From positions 1 to 64,000 of the forward strand of contig NZ_BMQV01000019.1 of the NCBI RefSeq assembly GCF_014648295.1: a stretch of 64,000 nt of DNA. Direction: 5' to 3'. The DNA comes from Shewanella saliphila (GTDB taxonomy: Bacteria > Pseudomonadota > Gammaproteobacteria > Enterobacterales > Shewanellaceae). Of the stretch, positions 26,951-35,439 are shown piece by piece. Under the pieces are notes generated by a model. It saw only the letters and a program-made list of their open reading frames with translations, did no database searches and was not told the DNA's origin. The position numbers and the translations under genes were made by a program. How positions within the stretch are numbered: position 1 is the first letter of the stretch; the number at the start of each line of letters is the position of its first letter.

Positions 26951-27388
26951 ATGAAAATTTGTGGTGTAGAATTAAAAGGTGGCGAAGCCATTATCAGCAT
27001 GCTGACTTATGAAGGCGAAACTTATAACGTACCAGCATGCCGTAAAGTGTCTTTTAGCATATCAAACTCAAATGAAACCGAGAGTATTCGTGAGTTTCAC
27101 TTCGCCTTTCACAAACTGATGGAAGATTATAAAGTCGATCAAATTGTCATTATTGAACGTGAACAAAAAGGTAAATTAGCCGGCAGTGCCACCAGCTTTA
27201 AATTAGAAGCGGCAATTCAAATTACCGACCTTCCGGTCAACCTTATCTCACCTGTTGCAATCAAAGAGCAGTTAAAACGTAACCCACCGCAGGTTGATTT
27301 TGAATCGTTAGATCTTAAGCGTGTGCAACAAAACGCATTTGATGTGGCTTATGTACAACACAACCGTATTATTTTTGGTAAAGCGTAA
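26951..27388 (+). CDS. DUF3010 family protein
   Basis: It has 145 residues starting MKICGVELKGGEAIISML, with AAGGA just upstream; in-frame ATGs further upstream, at 26870 for example, lack conservation. It appears to be the DUF3010 family of gammaproteobacteria, of unknown function. The alternating strands and acidic residues early in the sequence (VELKGGEA, VDQIVIIERE) faintly recall an RNase H/RuvC-like fold, which is speculation. Followed by a stem-loop and a YgjP-type gene on the same strand. Confidence 0.75.
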   Translation: MKICGVELKGGEAIISMLTYEGETYNVPACRKVSFSISNSNETESIREFHFAFHKLMEDYKVDQIVIIEREQKGKLAGSATSFKLEAAIQITDLPVNLISPVAIKEQLKRNPPQVDFESLDLKRVQQNAFDVAYVQHNRIIFGKA

Positions 27389-27401
27389 ACTGCCACATTA
27401 T

Positions 27402-27428
27402 GGCGTTACTGCAATAGTCAGTAACGCC
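27402..27428 (+). terminator. stem-loop after the DUF3010 gene, weak terminator
   Basis: GGCGTTACTG pairs with CAGTAACGCC around a seven-base loop, 14 bp past the stop codon. No T-run follows, so it may instead stabilise the 3' end or attenuate transcription into the next gene. Confidence 0.4.
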
Positions 27429-27477
27429 GCTATCATGCCTTTATCACTCACTTCTCATTTGCACGCAAGTTGCCAAC

Positions 27478-28119
27478 ATGTCAGACAGTAAACCCAAAAG
27501 CCGCCAAGCTCCGCCAAAAATGCCGCTTAAATCGGCTAGTCAGGCATTAAAGCCCAAAACAGATATGAGCAAGCTCATTACCAGCGCCGACATTAAACAG
27601 CGTCAGAGTGAACAAAGTGCTTTACGTTATTTAAGCGGTTACCGACCTGAAGTTGTCGCGCAAATTGGTCAGCTTATTGATAGCAACGCATTAGGTGCTC
27701 ACTTTTTAAGTCGCTACCCACGCGTGCACGATATCCGTACAGACAAAGCATTATATGATATGGCGATAGAGTTAAAAAACACCTATATGCGTCAATCAGA
27801 TCCATTAGCAAAAGTGATTTTTGATGAAAAAATTAATGTCAGCCATCACGCACTCGGATTACATTCTTATGTCAATCGCCGCCAAGGCAGCAAAGTGAAA
27901 GCTAAAAATGAAATTCGTATCTCTTCACGCTTAAAGCACATCTCGTTTGAACTGCTGCAAATGGTGGTGGTACATGAACTCGCCCACCTTCGTGAAAAAG
28001 ACCACAACAAAGCCTTTTATCAATTGTGCACTTTTATGCTGCCAGATTATCACCAGTACGAGTTTGATATGCGAGTATGGCTGGTCGCCGAAGAAGTGGG
28101 ACAATCGCCTTACGCTTAA
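27478..28119 (+). CDS. YgjP-like metallopeptidase-fold protein (M48/DUF45)
   Basis: It has 213 residues. The C-terminal half contains the zinc-binding VVVHELAHLREKDHNKAFY (HExxH plus a downstream His) of the YgjP/WLM-like group. The N-terminal 50 residues are basic and proline-rich, probably disordered, and about 45 residues longer than the E. coli homologue. E. coli YgjP has been reported as a UTP pyrophosphatase; whether that applies here is unknown. The start follows no strong ribosome site, and a later start is possible. Confidence 0.8.
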   Translation: MSDSKPKSRQAPPKMPLKSASQALKPKTDMSKLITSADIKQRQSEQSALRYLSGYRPEVVAQIGQLIDSNALGAHFLSRYPRVHDIRTDKALYDMAIELKNTYMRQSDPLAKVIFDEKINVSHHALGLHSYVNRRQGSKVKAKNEIRISSRLKHISFELLQMVVVHELAHLREKDHNKAFYQLCTFMLPDYHQYEFDMRVWLVAEEVGQSPYA

Positions 28120-28188
28120 GTTTTTTGAATAATCACAACTTAATTATTTAAAAGAATGATAAAAAAGAAATCATTGAAATTCATAAAC

Positions 28189-28563
28189 TCAAGCTTTCAC
28201 TCGCCAGGGTGGATTTAAGCGATTCTCCCCCGCCCAATAAAGCTTAAGTTTATTACCACTTGGGTCAAACAATATCGCTTCACGCCATAAATAGGCTTCA
28301 TCTTTGGGTAACTGAGCAAACTCAATCCCTTTTGTTAGCAAGTCATCTACCCAGCGGTCTAACTCAGCATGCTCAAAGTAAATCACCGCGCCATTCATTG
28401 TCGGCTCAGGCTCTAGTGATAACGAAAAAGTACTCTGCCCCATCGGGCATTCAAAGCGCGTATAATGTGGCGTATCAACGATTAAGGTAAACCCCAAAGC
28501 TTGATAAAACGCCACCGCCTTATCCATGTTCGACACAGGTAATGTCACTTGATTGAGATTCAT
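28189..28563 (-). CDS. VOC-family (glyoxalase/bleomycin-resistance-like) protein
   Basis: It has 124 residues with the repeated beta-alpha-beta-beta-beta unit: NQVTLPVSNMDKAVAFYQALGF begins the first and IYFEHAELDRWVDDLLTKG the second. The last part, LFDPSGNKLKLYW, holds a typical metal-site Glu/Lys position, here KLKLY rather than ELY. The substrate is not predictable. It stands alone between YgjP-like and MFS genes. Confidence 0.8.
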   Translation of the reverse strand: MNLNQVTLPVSNMDKAVAFYQALGFTLIVDTPHYTRFECPMGQSTFSLSLEPEPTMNGAVIYFEHAELDRWVDDLLTKGIEFAQLPKDEAYLWREAILFDPSGNKLKLYWAGENRLNPPWRVKA

Positions 28564-28937
28564 CGCTTCCCCTAATTGTTTGGCACTTTGTGATATTCAA
28601 GTTTGTTCAATATAAGTGCAACATTGATTAAATGCCTACCGAGTTGGTGCTATTAAGTTAATCTCATCGTGACACTCAAAAACTAATCATCTGATAATAT
28701 TGAATAAAAAACAATCCCAATAGTTGGCATAAATCTTCCAACCTTAATGATGCTGATAAGCTCATCTAACTGCAACAGTCGCTCATTAGCACGCTAGTCA
28801 TAGTCGAGTTGCACAACAATAGCATCTACATCGGCCACACACAGGATTAAAGTCCGCATAAAAAAACCTGAATTTAATACTACAGATATTGGCTCAACGT
28901 ATGCCTGTGCATATGACATAGTAGCCTTTGGAGTAAC
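28564..28937. other. intergenic region, divergent promoters
   Basis: 374 bp between the minus-strand VOC gene and the plus-strand MFS gene. No open frame, RNA gene, repeat or recognised operator was seen. It presumably holds both promoters; TTTGGAG at the right end is the MFS ribosome site. Confidence 0.5.
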
Positions 28938-30203
28938 ATGTTAAATGCGTTAATCCCAATTTCATCTCTACTCTTGTCTAATGCCTTCCTATTACTTGGC
29001 CACGGTTTATTGCTTACTTTGCTGCCTATTGCAGCGAGTGAATCAGGGTTCAGCGACACACAAGTGGCATTAACCGGTTCGGGCTATTTTTTAGGCTTTG
29101 TCTCAGGTTGCATAGCCACCCCTTACATGCTGAAGCGGGTGGGCCATATCCGCAGCTTTGCCGTACTCGCAACAAGCTACTCTGTTGTTATTTTAGTGTT
29201 CCCTCTTTTACCTGAATTTTATAGCTGGCTGTTGTTACGCTTTCTTATCGGTGTGGTGATTTCTGGCTTATATATGATTATTGAAAGTTGGTTAAACGGC
29301 ACATCATCAGCAAGTAACCGAGGTTCAATACTGTCTATTTACACCACATTAAATTTAGTCATGGTGATGTGTGGTCAGCAGCTATTTAACTTAGGCAGTG
29401 CAAGGGAATCCATGTTGTTCGGTTTAGCGGCTATATTCATCTCCATTGCGATAATCCCAGTGTCATTGACTCGTTCATCTGCGCCGGCAGTCGTTAAACA
29501 AGTGACATTAAATATGGCCAAAGTGTGGAAACACTCTCATGTCGCGCTGATTGGCGCCGTAGTTGCGGGGTTTGTTACTGGTGCATTTTGGGCTTTGGCC
29601 CCTATTTACGCGAAAGATAATGGTTTTGACAGTATCCAATTAGGCGCATTTTTATCCGCTACAGTGCTTGGTGGCGCTTGTTTTCAGGTGCCTTTAGGTA
29701 AGTTTTCTGACCGTTTTGATCGACGAAGTGTGCTGATGTTTACCGCGCTAGGCGGTGCTTTGGTGTCAATGTTATTTATCGGTCTTCCCTATGTTGTCAG
29801 TACCTTTGGCGGTTGGCCGGCCGCTATTTCAGCCTTTTTTTGGGGAGGTACCTGTATGACGTTGTATGCGATATGCTTAGCTCACGCTAACGATAACGCG
29901 ACCTCAGAAGACTTTGTTGAAATAAGCAGTGCCATGCTCATCACACTTGGCCTATCGTCTGCCATTGGGGCACCAATCGCATCACTTGCTATGGGGCTAA
30001 TCGGTGCTCAAGGGTTATACGCCTTTACCGGTATATGCCTCGCGACCTTTTTTGTTATCGTATTATTGAGACGCCGTAGTCACACAATCCCATCAATGCT
30101 CGAAACCAAAGAAAGCTTTCGCGCTGTGACAGATATGGCCAGCCCAACGGCTTATGAAATGGACCCAAGAACAGAAACCGATGTAGATAATGTTAGGCAT
30201 TAG
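28938..30203 (+). CDS. MFS transporter (YcaD-like)
   Basis: Twelve-helix major facilitator of 421 residues. The first loop has TPYMLKRVGHIRSF and the second half repeats GKFSDRFDRRSVLM, the MFS A-like motif. The stretch YMIIESWLNGTSS is typical of the YcaD/FSR-like subgroup. A cytoplasmic C-terminal tail of about 40 residues is polar. Substrate unknown. Strong ribosome site before ATG. Probably monocistronic. Confidence 0.88.
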   Translation: MLNALIPISSLLLSNAFLLLGHGLLLTLLPIAASESGFSDTQVALTGSGYFLGFVSGCIATPYMLKRVGHIRSFAVLATSYSVVILVFPLLPEFYSWLLLRFLIGVVISGLYMIIESWLNGTSSASNRGSILSIYTTLNLVMVMCGQQLFNLGSARESMLFGLAAIFISIAIIPVSLTRSSAPAVVKQVTLNMAKVWKHSHVALIGAVVAGFVTGAFWALAPIYAKDNGFDSIQLGAFLSATVLGGACFQVPLGKFSDRFDRRSVLMFTALGGALVSMLFIGLPYVVSTFGGWPAAISAFFWGGTCMTLYAICLAHANDNATSEDFVEISSAMLITLGLSSAIGAPIASLAMGLIGAQGLYAFTGICLATFFVIVLLRRRSHTIPSMLETKESFRAVTDMASPTAYEMDPRTETDVDNVRH

Positions 30204-30285
30204 TGATGACTCGTTATGACAAACCAATGCGACATATGAACATTGACCATTTTTATAATATCACTTCCACACGAATCCATATACT

Positions 30286-31542
30286 TCATTGTTTTGGAAT
30301 TAATGCTTCTATTAACTGCGGTCGCCATTTTTGGGTATTATTATCGTAAGCGCCAAAACTCGATGAATATTCCCAATATGCCCAGCTAATATTCCTTTTT
30401 TCAGCTTCTCTGGCAATGAAAGCGGTCCAGGCTTTTTGTTGTAGCGGATCAACATAGCGCGAATAAACACCAAACTCGCCCAAAAAGATTTCAAAATTAC
30501 GCTCAGGTTTCGCATTCCAACGCGCGATATTGTCAAACATCTTGATTAATGGAACCTGGTCATTTTCAGTGCCCAGCCAGGTAGTGCCAATCCATTTTCG
30601 TGAATCTCTCACCCACTTAGCTCCTTGGTGAGTAAAATGGAAAGGTTTATAATTATGGATGGTTATAATGGTGTTATTTTTATTTGCATAGCTTGGTAAC
30701 ACCAACTTTGTCAGCATTTCTGGGATATTCCAATCAGCGGTCCCAACCATAACAATCCTCTGTTGTTTACTATCGCTGAGTTGTTTAGTCATGTCGCCCC
30801 AAATAACGGTGAGCAAATTTTCAACAATATGGTTCCAATCATTATAATGAATACTGCCATTAGGTTCGTTCAATAACTCAAAAACCACATCCGCTCGCGA
30901 ATATTCAGATAATGGAAAATGTTGATTAATTTGTTGCCAAATGACATTTAATCGACTGATATGATGAGCTTTATTCCTTTCTGAAGCGCGTATTAACTCG
31001 GTGTAATGATGCACATTTATAATCGCTTTTAAACCGGCATTATTGGCCCAGTTTACAACGTCTTTTACTCGATTCATAAATGCAGCATTAATTGTATAGG
31101 GAGATGACTTTTCAGCATGAGCAGACCAGCGAATAGGAATTCTTACGTTTTTAAAACCTGCTTTGGCTATTCTTTTAAAATCCTCCTCAACAAGCAGTCT
31201 TCCACCAGTCCAATTACCTTCATATGGCGCTTCTAAATAATTACCAACATTAATACCTCGACCTAAACGAGTCTGTTTCAACCCTCCTGTATGATTCCAA
31301 GCATATAAGTCACTGTAATAGTTACTTGATAACACTACCGCTTTTTGGGGGACATTAGAATAGGCATCAGTTGCACCGCAACCGGATAAAATAATAAGAA
31401 AGATCAGACATAAAAAGTGATATGAAAGTTTAGTCACCAAAAAAAATGACGTTGATATACGATCCATCAAAGAGCTAGCTATTAGATGAAAAATATTAAA
31501 ATTAATAAATTTTTTTTGATGTACTGCGTTTTCAACTGACAT
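30286..31542 (-). CDS. glycoside hydrolase family 5 (cellulase-like) lipoprotein
   Basis: Predicted endo-beta-glucanase or mannanase, 418 residues. A hydrophobic segment (44-52) ends in the lipobox LSGC with Cys55, so it is likely membrane-anchored. The long N-region before it is unusual, but AAGGA at proper spacing supports the ATG at 31542, while the internal ATG at 31467 has no ribosome site. GH5 motifs: NVRIPIRW, acid/base Glu226 in FELLNEPNG, nucleophile Glu356 in FLGEFGV and WAYWEYSS. No carbohydrate-binding module. AT-rich relative to neighbours, so possibly acquired. Confidence 0.88.
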   Translation of the reverse strand: MSVENAVHQKKFINFNIFHLIASSLMDRISTSFFLVTKLSYHFLCLIFLIILSGCGATDAYSNVPQKAVVLSSNYYSDLYAWNHTGGLKQTRLGRGINVGNYLEAPYEGNWTGGRLLVEEDFKRIAKAGFKNVRIPIRWSAHAEKSSPYTINAAFMNRVKDVVNWANNAGLKAIINVHHYTELIRASERNKAHHISRLNVIWQQINQHFPLSEYSRADVVFELLNEPNGSIHYNDWNHIVENLLTVIWGDMTKQLSDSKQQRIVMVGTADWNIPEMLTKLVLPSYANKNNTIITIHNYKPFHFTHQGAKWVRDSRKWIGTTWLGTENDQVPLIKMFDNIARWNAKPERNFEIFLGEFGVYSRYVDPLQQKAWTAFIAREAEKRNISWAYWEYSSSFGAYDNNTQKWRPQLIEALIPKQ

Positions 31543-31700
31543 ATTTTAATCCTTTAAGGTATCGATATTCCTTGAATGATACGTTGTCGTTGGTCGTTAA
31601 GATAACAGGCTGTTGTTACATTTTTAGTGTAGACAAGTATAGTGGCTTGTCATGAGGCGATAAAATGTTCTTTATAGGCTATCGTTTTTCATTGGGAAAT

Positions 31701-32117
31701 TTAACTATATTGTTTCATCATAAAGTATCGAGCTGGACTTCCTGAAAATTTAGGCACTTTGCCTACCACAGAAAACCCTAATTTTTCATAAAATATCGGC
31801 GCTTGAAAATCTAATGTATCAAGTTGTGCGATTAAACACCCACGCTTAATGGCTTCTATTTCGGCTAACTGCATCAATTCTTCACCTAAGCCTTTCCCTC
31901 TATACTTAGCATCGATCCACACTATATTAATCAGGAAGTTTTTATAAATAGTTTGCCCCGCTACCCCACCAATGACATCTCCGTCATCGCTACGAGCAAC
32001 TATTGTTAGTGGCTGCGTGCTTTCGTTACCTAAATGTTCTACATTAAATTGCCGCAAACCAGCCGTTAGCGAATTCATGACTTGCTCATCTTCATGGTGG
32101 GAAATGTCTATATCCAT
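31701..32117 (-). CDS. GNAT-family N-acetyltransferase
   Basis: It has 138 residues. The acetyl-CoA-binding loop is YRGKGLGEELMQLAE (Q/RxxGxG/A), followed by FYEKLGFSVVGKVPKF, the typical C-terminal helix and strand. Upstream of it is a VOC gene on the same strand. The substrate cannot be predicted; many such enzymes acetylate small amines or peptides. Confidence 0.85.
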   Translation of the reverse strand: MDIDISHHEDEQVMNSLTAGLRQFNVEHLGNESTQPLTIVARSDDGDVIGGVAGQTIYKNFLINIVWIDAKYRGKGLGEELMQLAEIEAIKRGCLIAQLDTLDFQAPIFYEKLGFSVVGKVPKFSGSPARYFMMKQYS

Positions 32118-32237
32118 TAAAATCTCTATACTTACAATATGTTGTAGTTAGTTAAAAGATAAGACTTTATATAAGTCATTAACCTAACGTTTCATTAATA
32201 AGCTATTAATAAGCACTGCTAAGATTAGCGTTCGCCC

Positions 32238-32654
32238 TTACCTTTTTGCCATTGGGTGATCAGGATTTAGCTGAAGTAAATCCCATAAGTTGCCGTATAA
32301 ATCTTCAAATACAGCAACGGTGCCGTAGTCTTGTTCTTGTGGCTCACGTACAAAGTGAATACCTATCGATTTCATCCGCTTGTAATCGCGCCAAAAGTCA
32401 TCGGTATTCAAAAAGATGAACACGCGCCCGCCCGTTTGATTACCGATAAAATCGTGTTGTTCAGGCTTGGAAGCCTTAGCCAGTAATATCGCAGTGCCAT
32501 GTGAGTTTGGCGGCGCGACAACCACCCAACGTTTATCTTGTTCGGGCTGATAAGTGTCTTCGATAAGCTCAAAGTTTAATTTGTTTACGTAAAAATCGAT
32601 TGCGTCATCGTAATCTTTTACTACTAATGCTATATGGACGATATTCTGCTTCAT
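32238..32654 (-). CDS. VOC-family protein (glyoxalase-like)
   Basis: It has 138 residues with VOC repeats starting QNIVHIALVVKDYDDAIDFY and VFIFLNTDDFWRDYKRMKSIG; the end VAVFEDLYGNLWDLLQ carries the usual metal-binding D-L-Y-G-N-x-W pattern. His7 (IVHIAL) and a late acidic residue could bind metal. A 12-bp tandem repeat lies just upstream of its start. Substrate unknown. Confidence 0.84.
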   Translation of the reverse strand: MKQNIVHIALVVKDYDDAIDFYVNKLNFELIEDTYQPEQDKRWVVVAPPNSHGTAILLAKASKPEQHDFIGNQTGGRVFIFLNTDDFWRDYKRMKSIGIHFVREPQEQDYGTVAVFEDLYGNLWDLLQLNPDHPMAKR

Positions 32655-32674
32655 TGCTTAACCTAATTGTTAAT

Positions 32675-32710
32675 CTAATACTTGCTCTAATACTTGCTCT
32701 AATACTTAGT
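32675..32710. repeat. 12-bp tandem repeat, three copies
   Basis: The unit CTAATACTTGCT occurs twice exactly and a third time as CTAATACTTAGT, followed by CTAA. It lies 20 bp upstream of the VOC gene start, in its leader or promoter. The unit length is not a multiple of the helical turn. Confidence 0.9.
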
Positions 32711-32773
32711 CTAAAGTTGAATTCACCTTCAAACTGAAGCGCTTGAACCTCAGCTAGCACAGCTGTCTAGCGT

Positions 32774-33349
32774 TTATTCTTCAGAATAACTGTATTGCAT
32801 AACCTGCATTTTGACATTAAATGGCACGTCGATTTCTTTGAGGTGAAAATACACACTCGGTCCAGAATGATATGTCGTCGTTATCTCGAAAAAGCCTTTA
32901 AAGCGGATCATCGCGATACCAGTACCACCTGCGCTGTATTCATAGGTGGTATTGTCAGTCATCGTTAGTACTAGGTAATGACCAGAACAAATCAGTTCGT
33001 CAATATGGTCATATATAGGTAATAACAGCGGTACATTGACAATATCTTGGCTAAGGATGGCATCAATATCAACCTGACATTGCGCTTGAACAAGTGCATG
33101 TTCTTGTGTTGCTAAACTGCTATCAAGCACGTTATCGATATAGACTATTTTGTCATTATTGCGCTGTAAAAATGCAATCACACCGGAGTCAGAGTTGCTA
33201 GCAGTCAGGGATATTGGTTGTTTAAACACCTCTATAGACGAACGAGCCAAAAAGCGATCGTAAATTTGAATCGCCCCAGCCATTGAGGTAATCAATAATC
33301 CTAAACACAGCGCAGCTACTAGCCATTTATTTATTTTGTCATTCTTCAT
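32774..33349 (-). CDS. hypothetical protein with one N-terminal membrane segment
   Basis: It has 191 residues, not recognised. One hydrophobic helix (about 8-28, WLVAALCLGLLITSMAGAIQI) suggests a signal anchor or signal peptide with a periplasmic domain. That domain is beta-rich and has two cysteines (CQVDID and LICSGH). It follows by 16 bp a second small protein of like architecture, so the two probably form an operon and may act together in the envelope. No known family motif seen. Confidence 0.65.
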   Translation of the reverse strand: MKNDKINKWLVAALCLGLLITSMAGAIQIYDRFLARSSIEVFKQPISLTASNSDSGVIAFLQRNNDKIVYIDNVLDSSLATQEHALVQAQCQVDIDAILSQDIVNVPLLLPIYDHIDELICSGHYLVLTMTDNTTYEYSAGGTGIAMIRFKGFFEITTTYHSGPSVYFHLKEIDVPFNVKMQVMQYSYSEE

Positions 33350-33365
33350 AATCCGTCACTTAAGC

Positions 33366-33701
33366 CTATTGCCCCTTAACACCCAGACGCATTTCATAAG
33401 ACGCTGAATTAACCACATCTTGTGAGTTAACCTTGATGTCGCATCTAAATAAGTAAAGATGAACTAAGCTACTTAGAACAACATGCTTGCCTGATGACAC
33501 ATTTTCAATGGTATAAGTGGATAAGTTAGCTGTATCCAATTGTTTTATCACACTTGAATAACTCACATCAGCTTTAACGTTACCACAAAGGTAATATATT
33601 TCTTTTCTCGCTTCGTTGGCGAAAAAGCCATAAACAATCAATGCCAAAGCACTCATTACAGCAATCAGTATTTTTACTTTAGCCACATTGTTATTGTTCA
33701 T
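33366..33701 (-). CDS. hypothetical protein with one N-terminal membrane segment
   Basis: It has 111 residues, not recognised. An N-terminal hydrophobic helix (about 8-27, VKILIAVMSALALIVYGFFA) is followed by a short periplasmic-type domain with two cysteines (YYLCGN and LFRCDIK) that could form a disulfide. It is the first gene of a two-gene set with the next hypothetical protein. AAAGG precedes the ATG. Confidence 0.6.
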   Translation of the reverse strand: MNNNNVAKVKILIAVMSALALIVYGFFANEARKEIYYLCGNVKADVSYSSVIKQLDTANLSTYTIENVSSGKHVVLSSLVHLYLFRCDIKVNSQDVVNSASYEMRLGVKGQ

Positions 33702-34010
33702 ATTATCAAAACCTTTAAGTCACCTATTCCCAAGCAGACTTACTGTAAATTGATTTACATTTAACAGCAAAAGCAATCACATACTTTATATCTTAGGTGT
33801 ATCGTGTGTTTATAGATTGGTGCAAGAAGCCGATGCGCTAAGCCCAGTATTCTCGCTTAATTGAATAAACGCATATAGCTTTAGCTTGTTTACCTAGAGT
33901 GTAAATATGGCCTTTAACAGGGATGATACTCTGTTTAGCCGCTTTTAAACGCCATGAGCCAGCAAATTATTACTGACTCATGATGTCATTGAGAAAGGTT
34001 ATGGCTCAGT
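33702..34010. other. intergenic region with one inverted repeat
   Basis: 309 bp between the hypothetical pair and the OYE gene, both on the minus strand. It contains the palindrome TGTAAATTGATTTACA (33744-33759), 43 bp upstream of the first hypothetical gene, which could be an operator. No gene or RNA was seen. Confidence 0.45.
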
Positions 34011-35129
34011 TTATAAACTGGCTAACTGCAACTTTCTGTCCTTATTAACGACACAAAAATTGCCACGCTTTGTGCGGCATTTGGAACATCTTTCACACTC
34101 AACGGGGGCTCTATCGCCTTCTTTCCAGCGCTTTATTAAATGCGGTTCAGACAACAAAGGTCTTGATAGCGCAAAGAATTGAATATCGGTTGTATTGGCA
34201 ATCTCTTCTATCGCATCAATATCCGTTAATCCGCCCACGGTAATAATAGGCACATTAACGTCTTGGCTAATCGCGTGACCGTATTCATGAAAGTAACCTT
34301 CTTCTTGGATGGTATATCCATCAAAAAACTCACCCACCATGGTATTGGCCTTACCATGGATATTACCCGAGATAATGATGGCATCTACCCCAATCGCGGC
34401 TAATTTTTGACAAACAGTGCGAGTTTCATCAAAGGTTAAGCCACCCTCAAAAAACTCAGAGGCGGTCAACTTGACCAGTATCGGATAATCATCACCAACA
34501 AGCTTTCTGGTTTCAGCGTAGATGTCTAATAAAAATCTCATTCGATTATCTAAGCTACCGCCGTACTCATCTTCACGTCGGTTATAATATGGGCTTAAGA
34601 ACTGATTGATCAAATATGTATGTGCCGCGTGAATTTCAACGCCATCAAATCCAGATTTTTGTGCTCTTCGGCTTGCTTGAGCAAATGCCTGAACGATATA
34701 GTCTATTTCAGCCTTGGTCATCGCTTTGCCTAAGGTTTTTGTACCTCTTTCGCATACTTCGCTTGGTGCGTAAATCACTCTTTCACCAATGTTATGGGTA
34801 GTTTTGGTACCACCATAGGCAAGTTGCATGATGATTTTTGCGTCATAAACGTGGACTAAGTCAGTCAGTTTTTGGTATTCATCCACAAAAGAGTCGTTGT
34901 ACATGCCCATCATGCCAGCATTAGGTTTTTCTTCTTCTACAATATTGGCATAACCCGTCACTATTAAGCCGACTTCACCTTTAGCCAGTTCTTCGTAGAT
35001 ACCGTATAACTTTTCCGTCATATGGCCATCTTCTGTTGCCATATTTTCCCAGGTAGCGCTTCGAACAAAACGGTTTTTTAGTGCCATGTTGCCAATGCGA
35101 GTTTCTGTAAACAAAGTGCTCAAGTCCAA
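34011..35129 (-). CDS. NADH:flavin oxidoreductase, old yellow enzyme family (second copy)
   Basis: FMN-binding TIM barrel of 372 residues, with NRFVRSATWENMA at the N-terminus, GVEIHAAHTYLINQFLSPYYN, RREDEYGGSLDNRMRFLL and TVGGLTD. Four cysteines in the C-terminal tail (CERCSKC and NFCVV) resemble the start of a metal-binding module like that in 2,4-dienoyl-CoA reductase, but the protein ends there. It differs clearly from the OYE at 20.3 kb. Flanked by terminators, so a single unit. Substrate unknown. Confidence 0.88.
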   Translation of the reverse strand: MDLSTLFTETRIGNMALKNRFVRSATWENMATEDGHMTEKLYGIYEELAKGEVGLIVTGYANIVEEEKPNAGMMGMYNDSFVDEYQKLTDLVHVYDAKIIMQLAYGGTKTTHNIGERVIYAPSEVCERGTKTLGKAMTKAEIDYIVQAFAQASRRAQKSGFDGVEIHAAHTYLINQFLSPYYNRREDEYGGSLDNRMRFLLDIYAETRKLVGDDYPILVKLTASEFFEGGLTFDETRTVCQKLAAIGVDAIIISGNIHGKANTMVGEFFDGYTIQEEGYFHEYGHAISQDVNVPIITVGGLTDIDAIEEIANTTDIQFFALSRPLLSEPHLIKRWKEGDRAPVECERCSKCRTKRGNFCVVNKDRKLQLASL

Positions 35130-35174
35130 CCCTCTTAATTATCGTGTTTTTTGTACGGCTGCTCTATAAACAAC

Positions 35175-35208
35175 AAAAAAACAGCACACTTTCGCGTTGC
35201 TGTTTTTT
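35175..35208. terminator. terminator-like hairpin upstream of the second OYE gene
   Basis: AAAAAACAGCA and TGCTGTTTTTT flank an 11-base loop, giving T-runs on both strands. With the next hairpin it isolates the OYE gene from the M23 gene. Confidence 0.6.
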
Positions 35209-35365
35209 ATTCACTTTTACTGTTTATGATCAGCGATTGATAAGCTATGACAAATATTACCGATAAATCAAAGGGAGTAACTTAATCTAGATTAAGATAA
35301 TGCTATTTAGTTGAGGAAAAGGAGCGCAGCTTTTATTCACTGGGTATTAGACAAGCAAACAGACA

Positions 35366-35392
35366 TAAAAAATGCAGCCATTAGGCTGCATC
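35366..35392 (-). terminator. intrinsic terminator after the M23 peptidase gene
   Basis: ATGCAGCC and GGCTGCAT flank ATTA; on the minus strand the stem is followed by TTTTTTAT. It lies about 50 bp beyond the stop codon of the M23 gene. Confidence 0.85.
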
Positions 35393-35439
35393 TTTATTGG
35401 TATGATTCTACCGAGTGATTCAATCAAGTATAAGCGACA

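Noticed and set aside
32675..32710. CRISPR array
   Set aside because: Repeats are 12 bp and directly adjacent, with no spacers.
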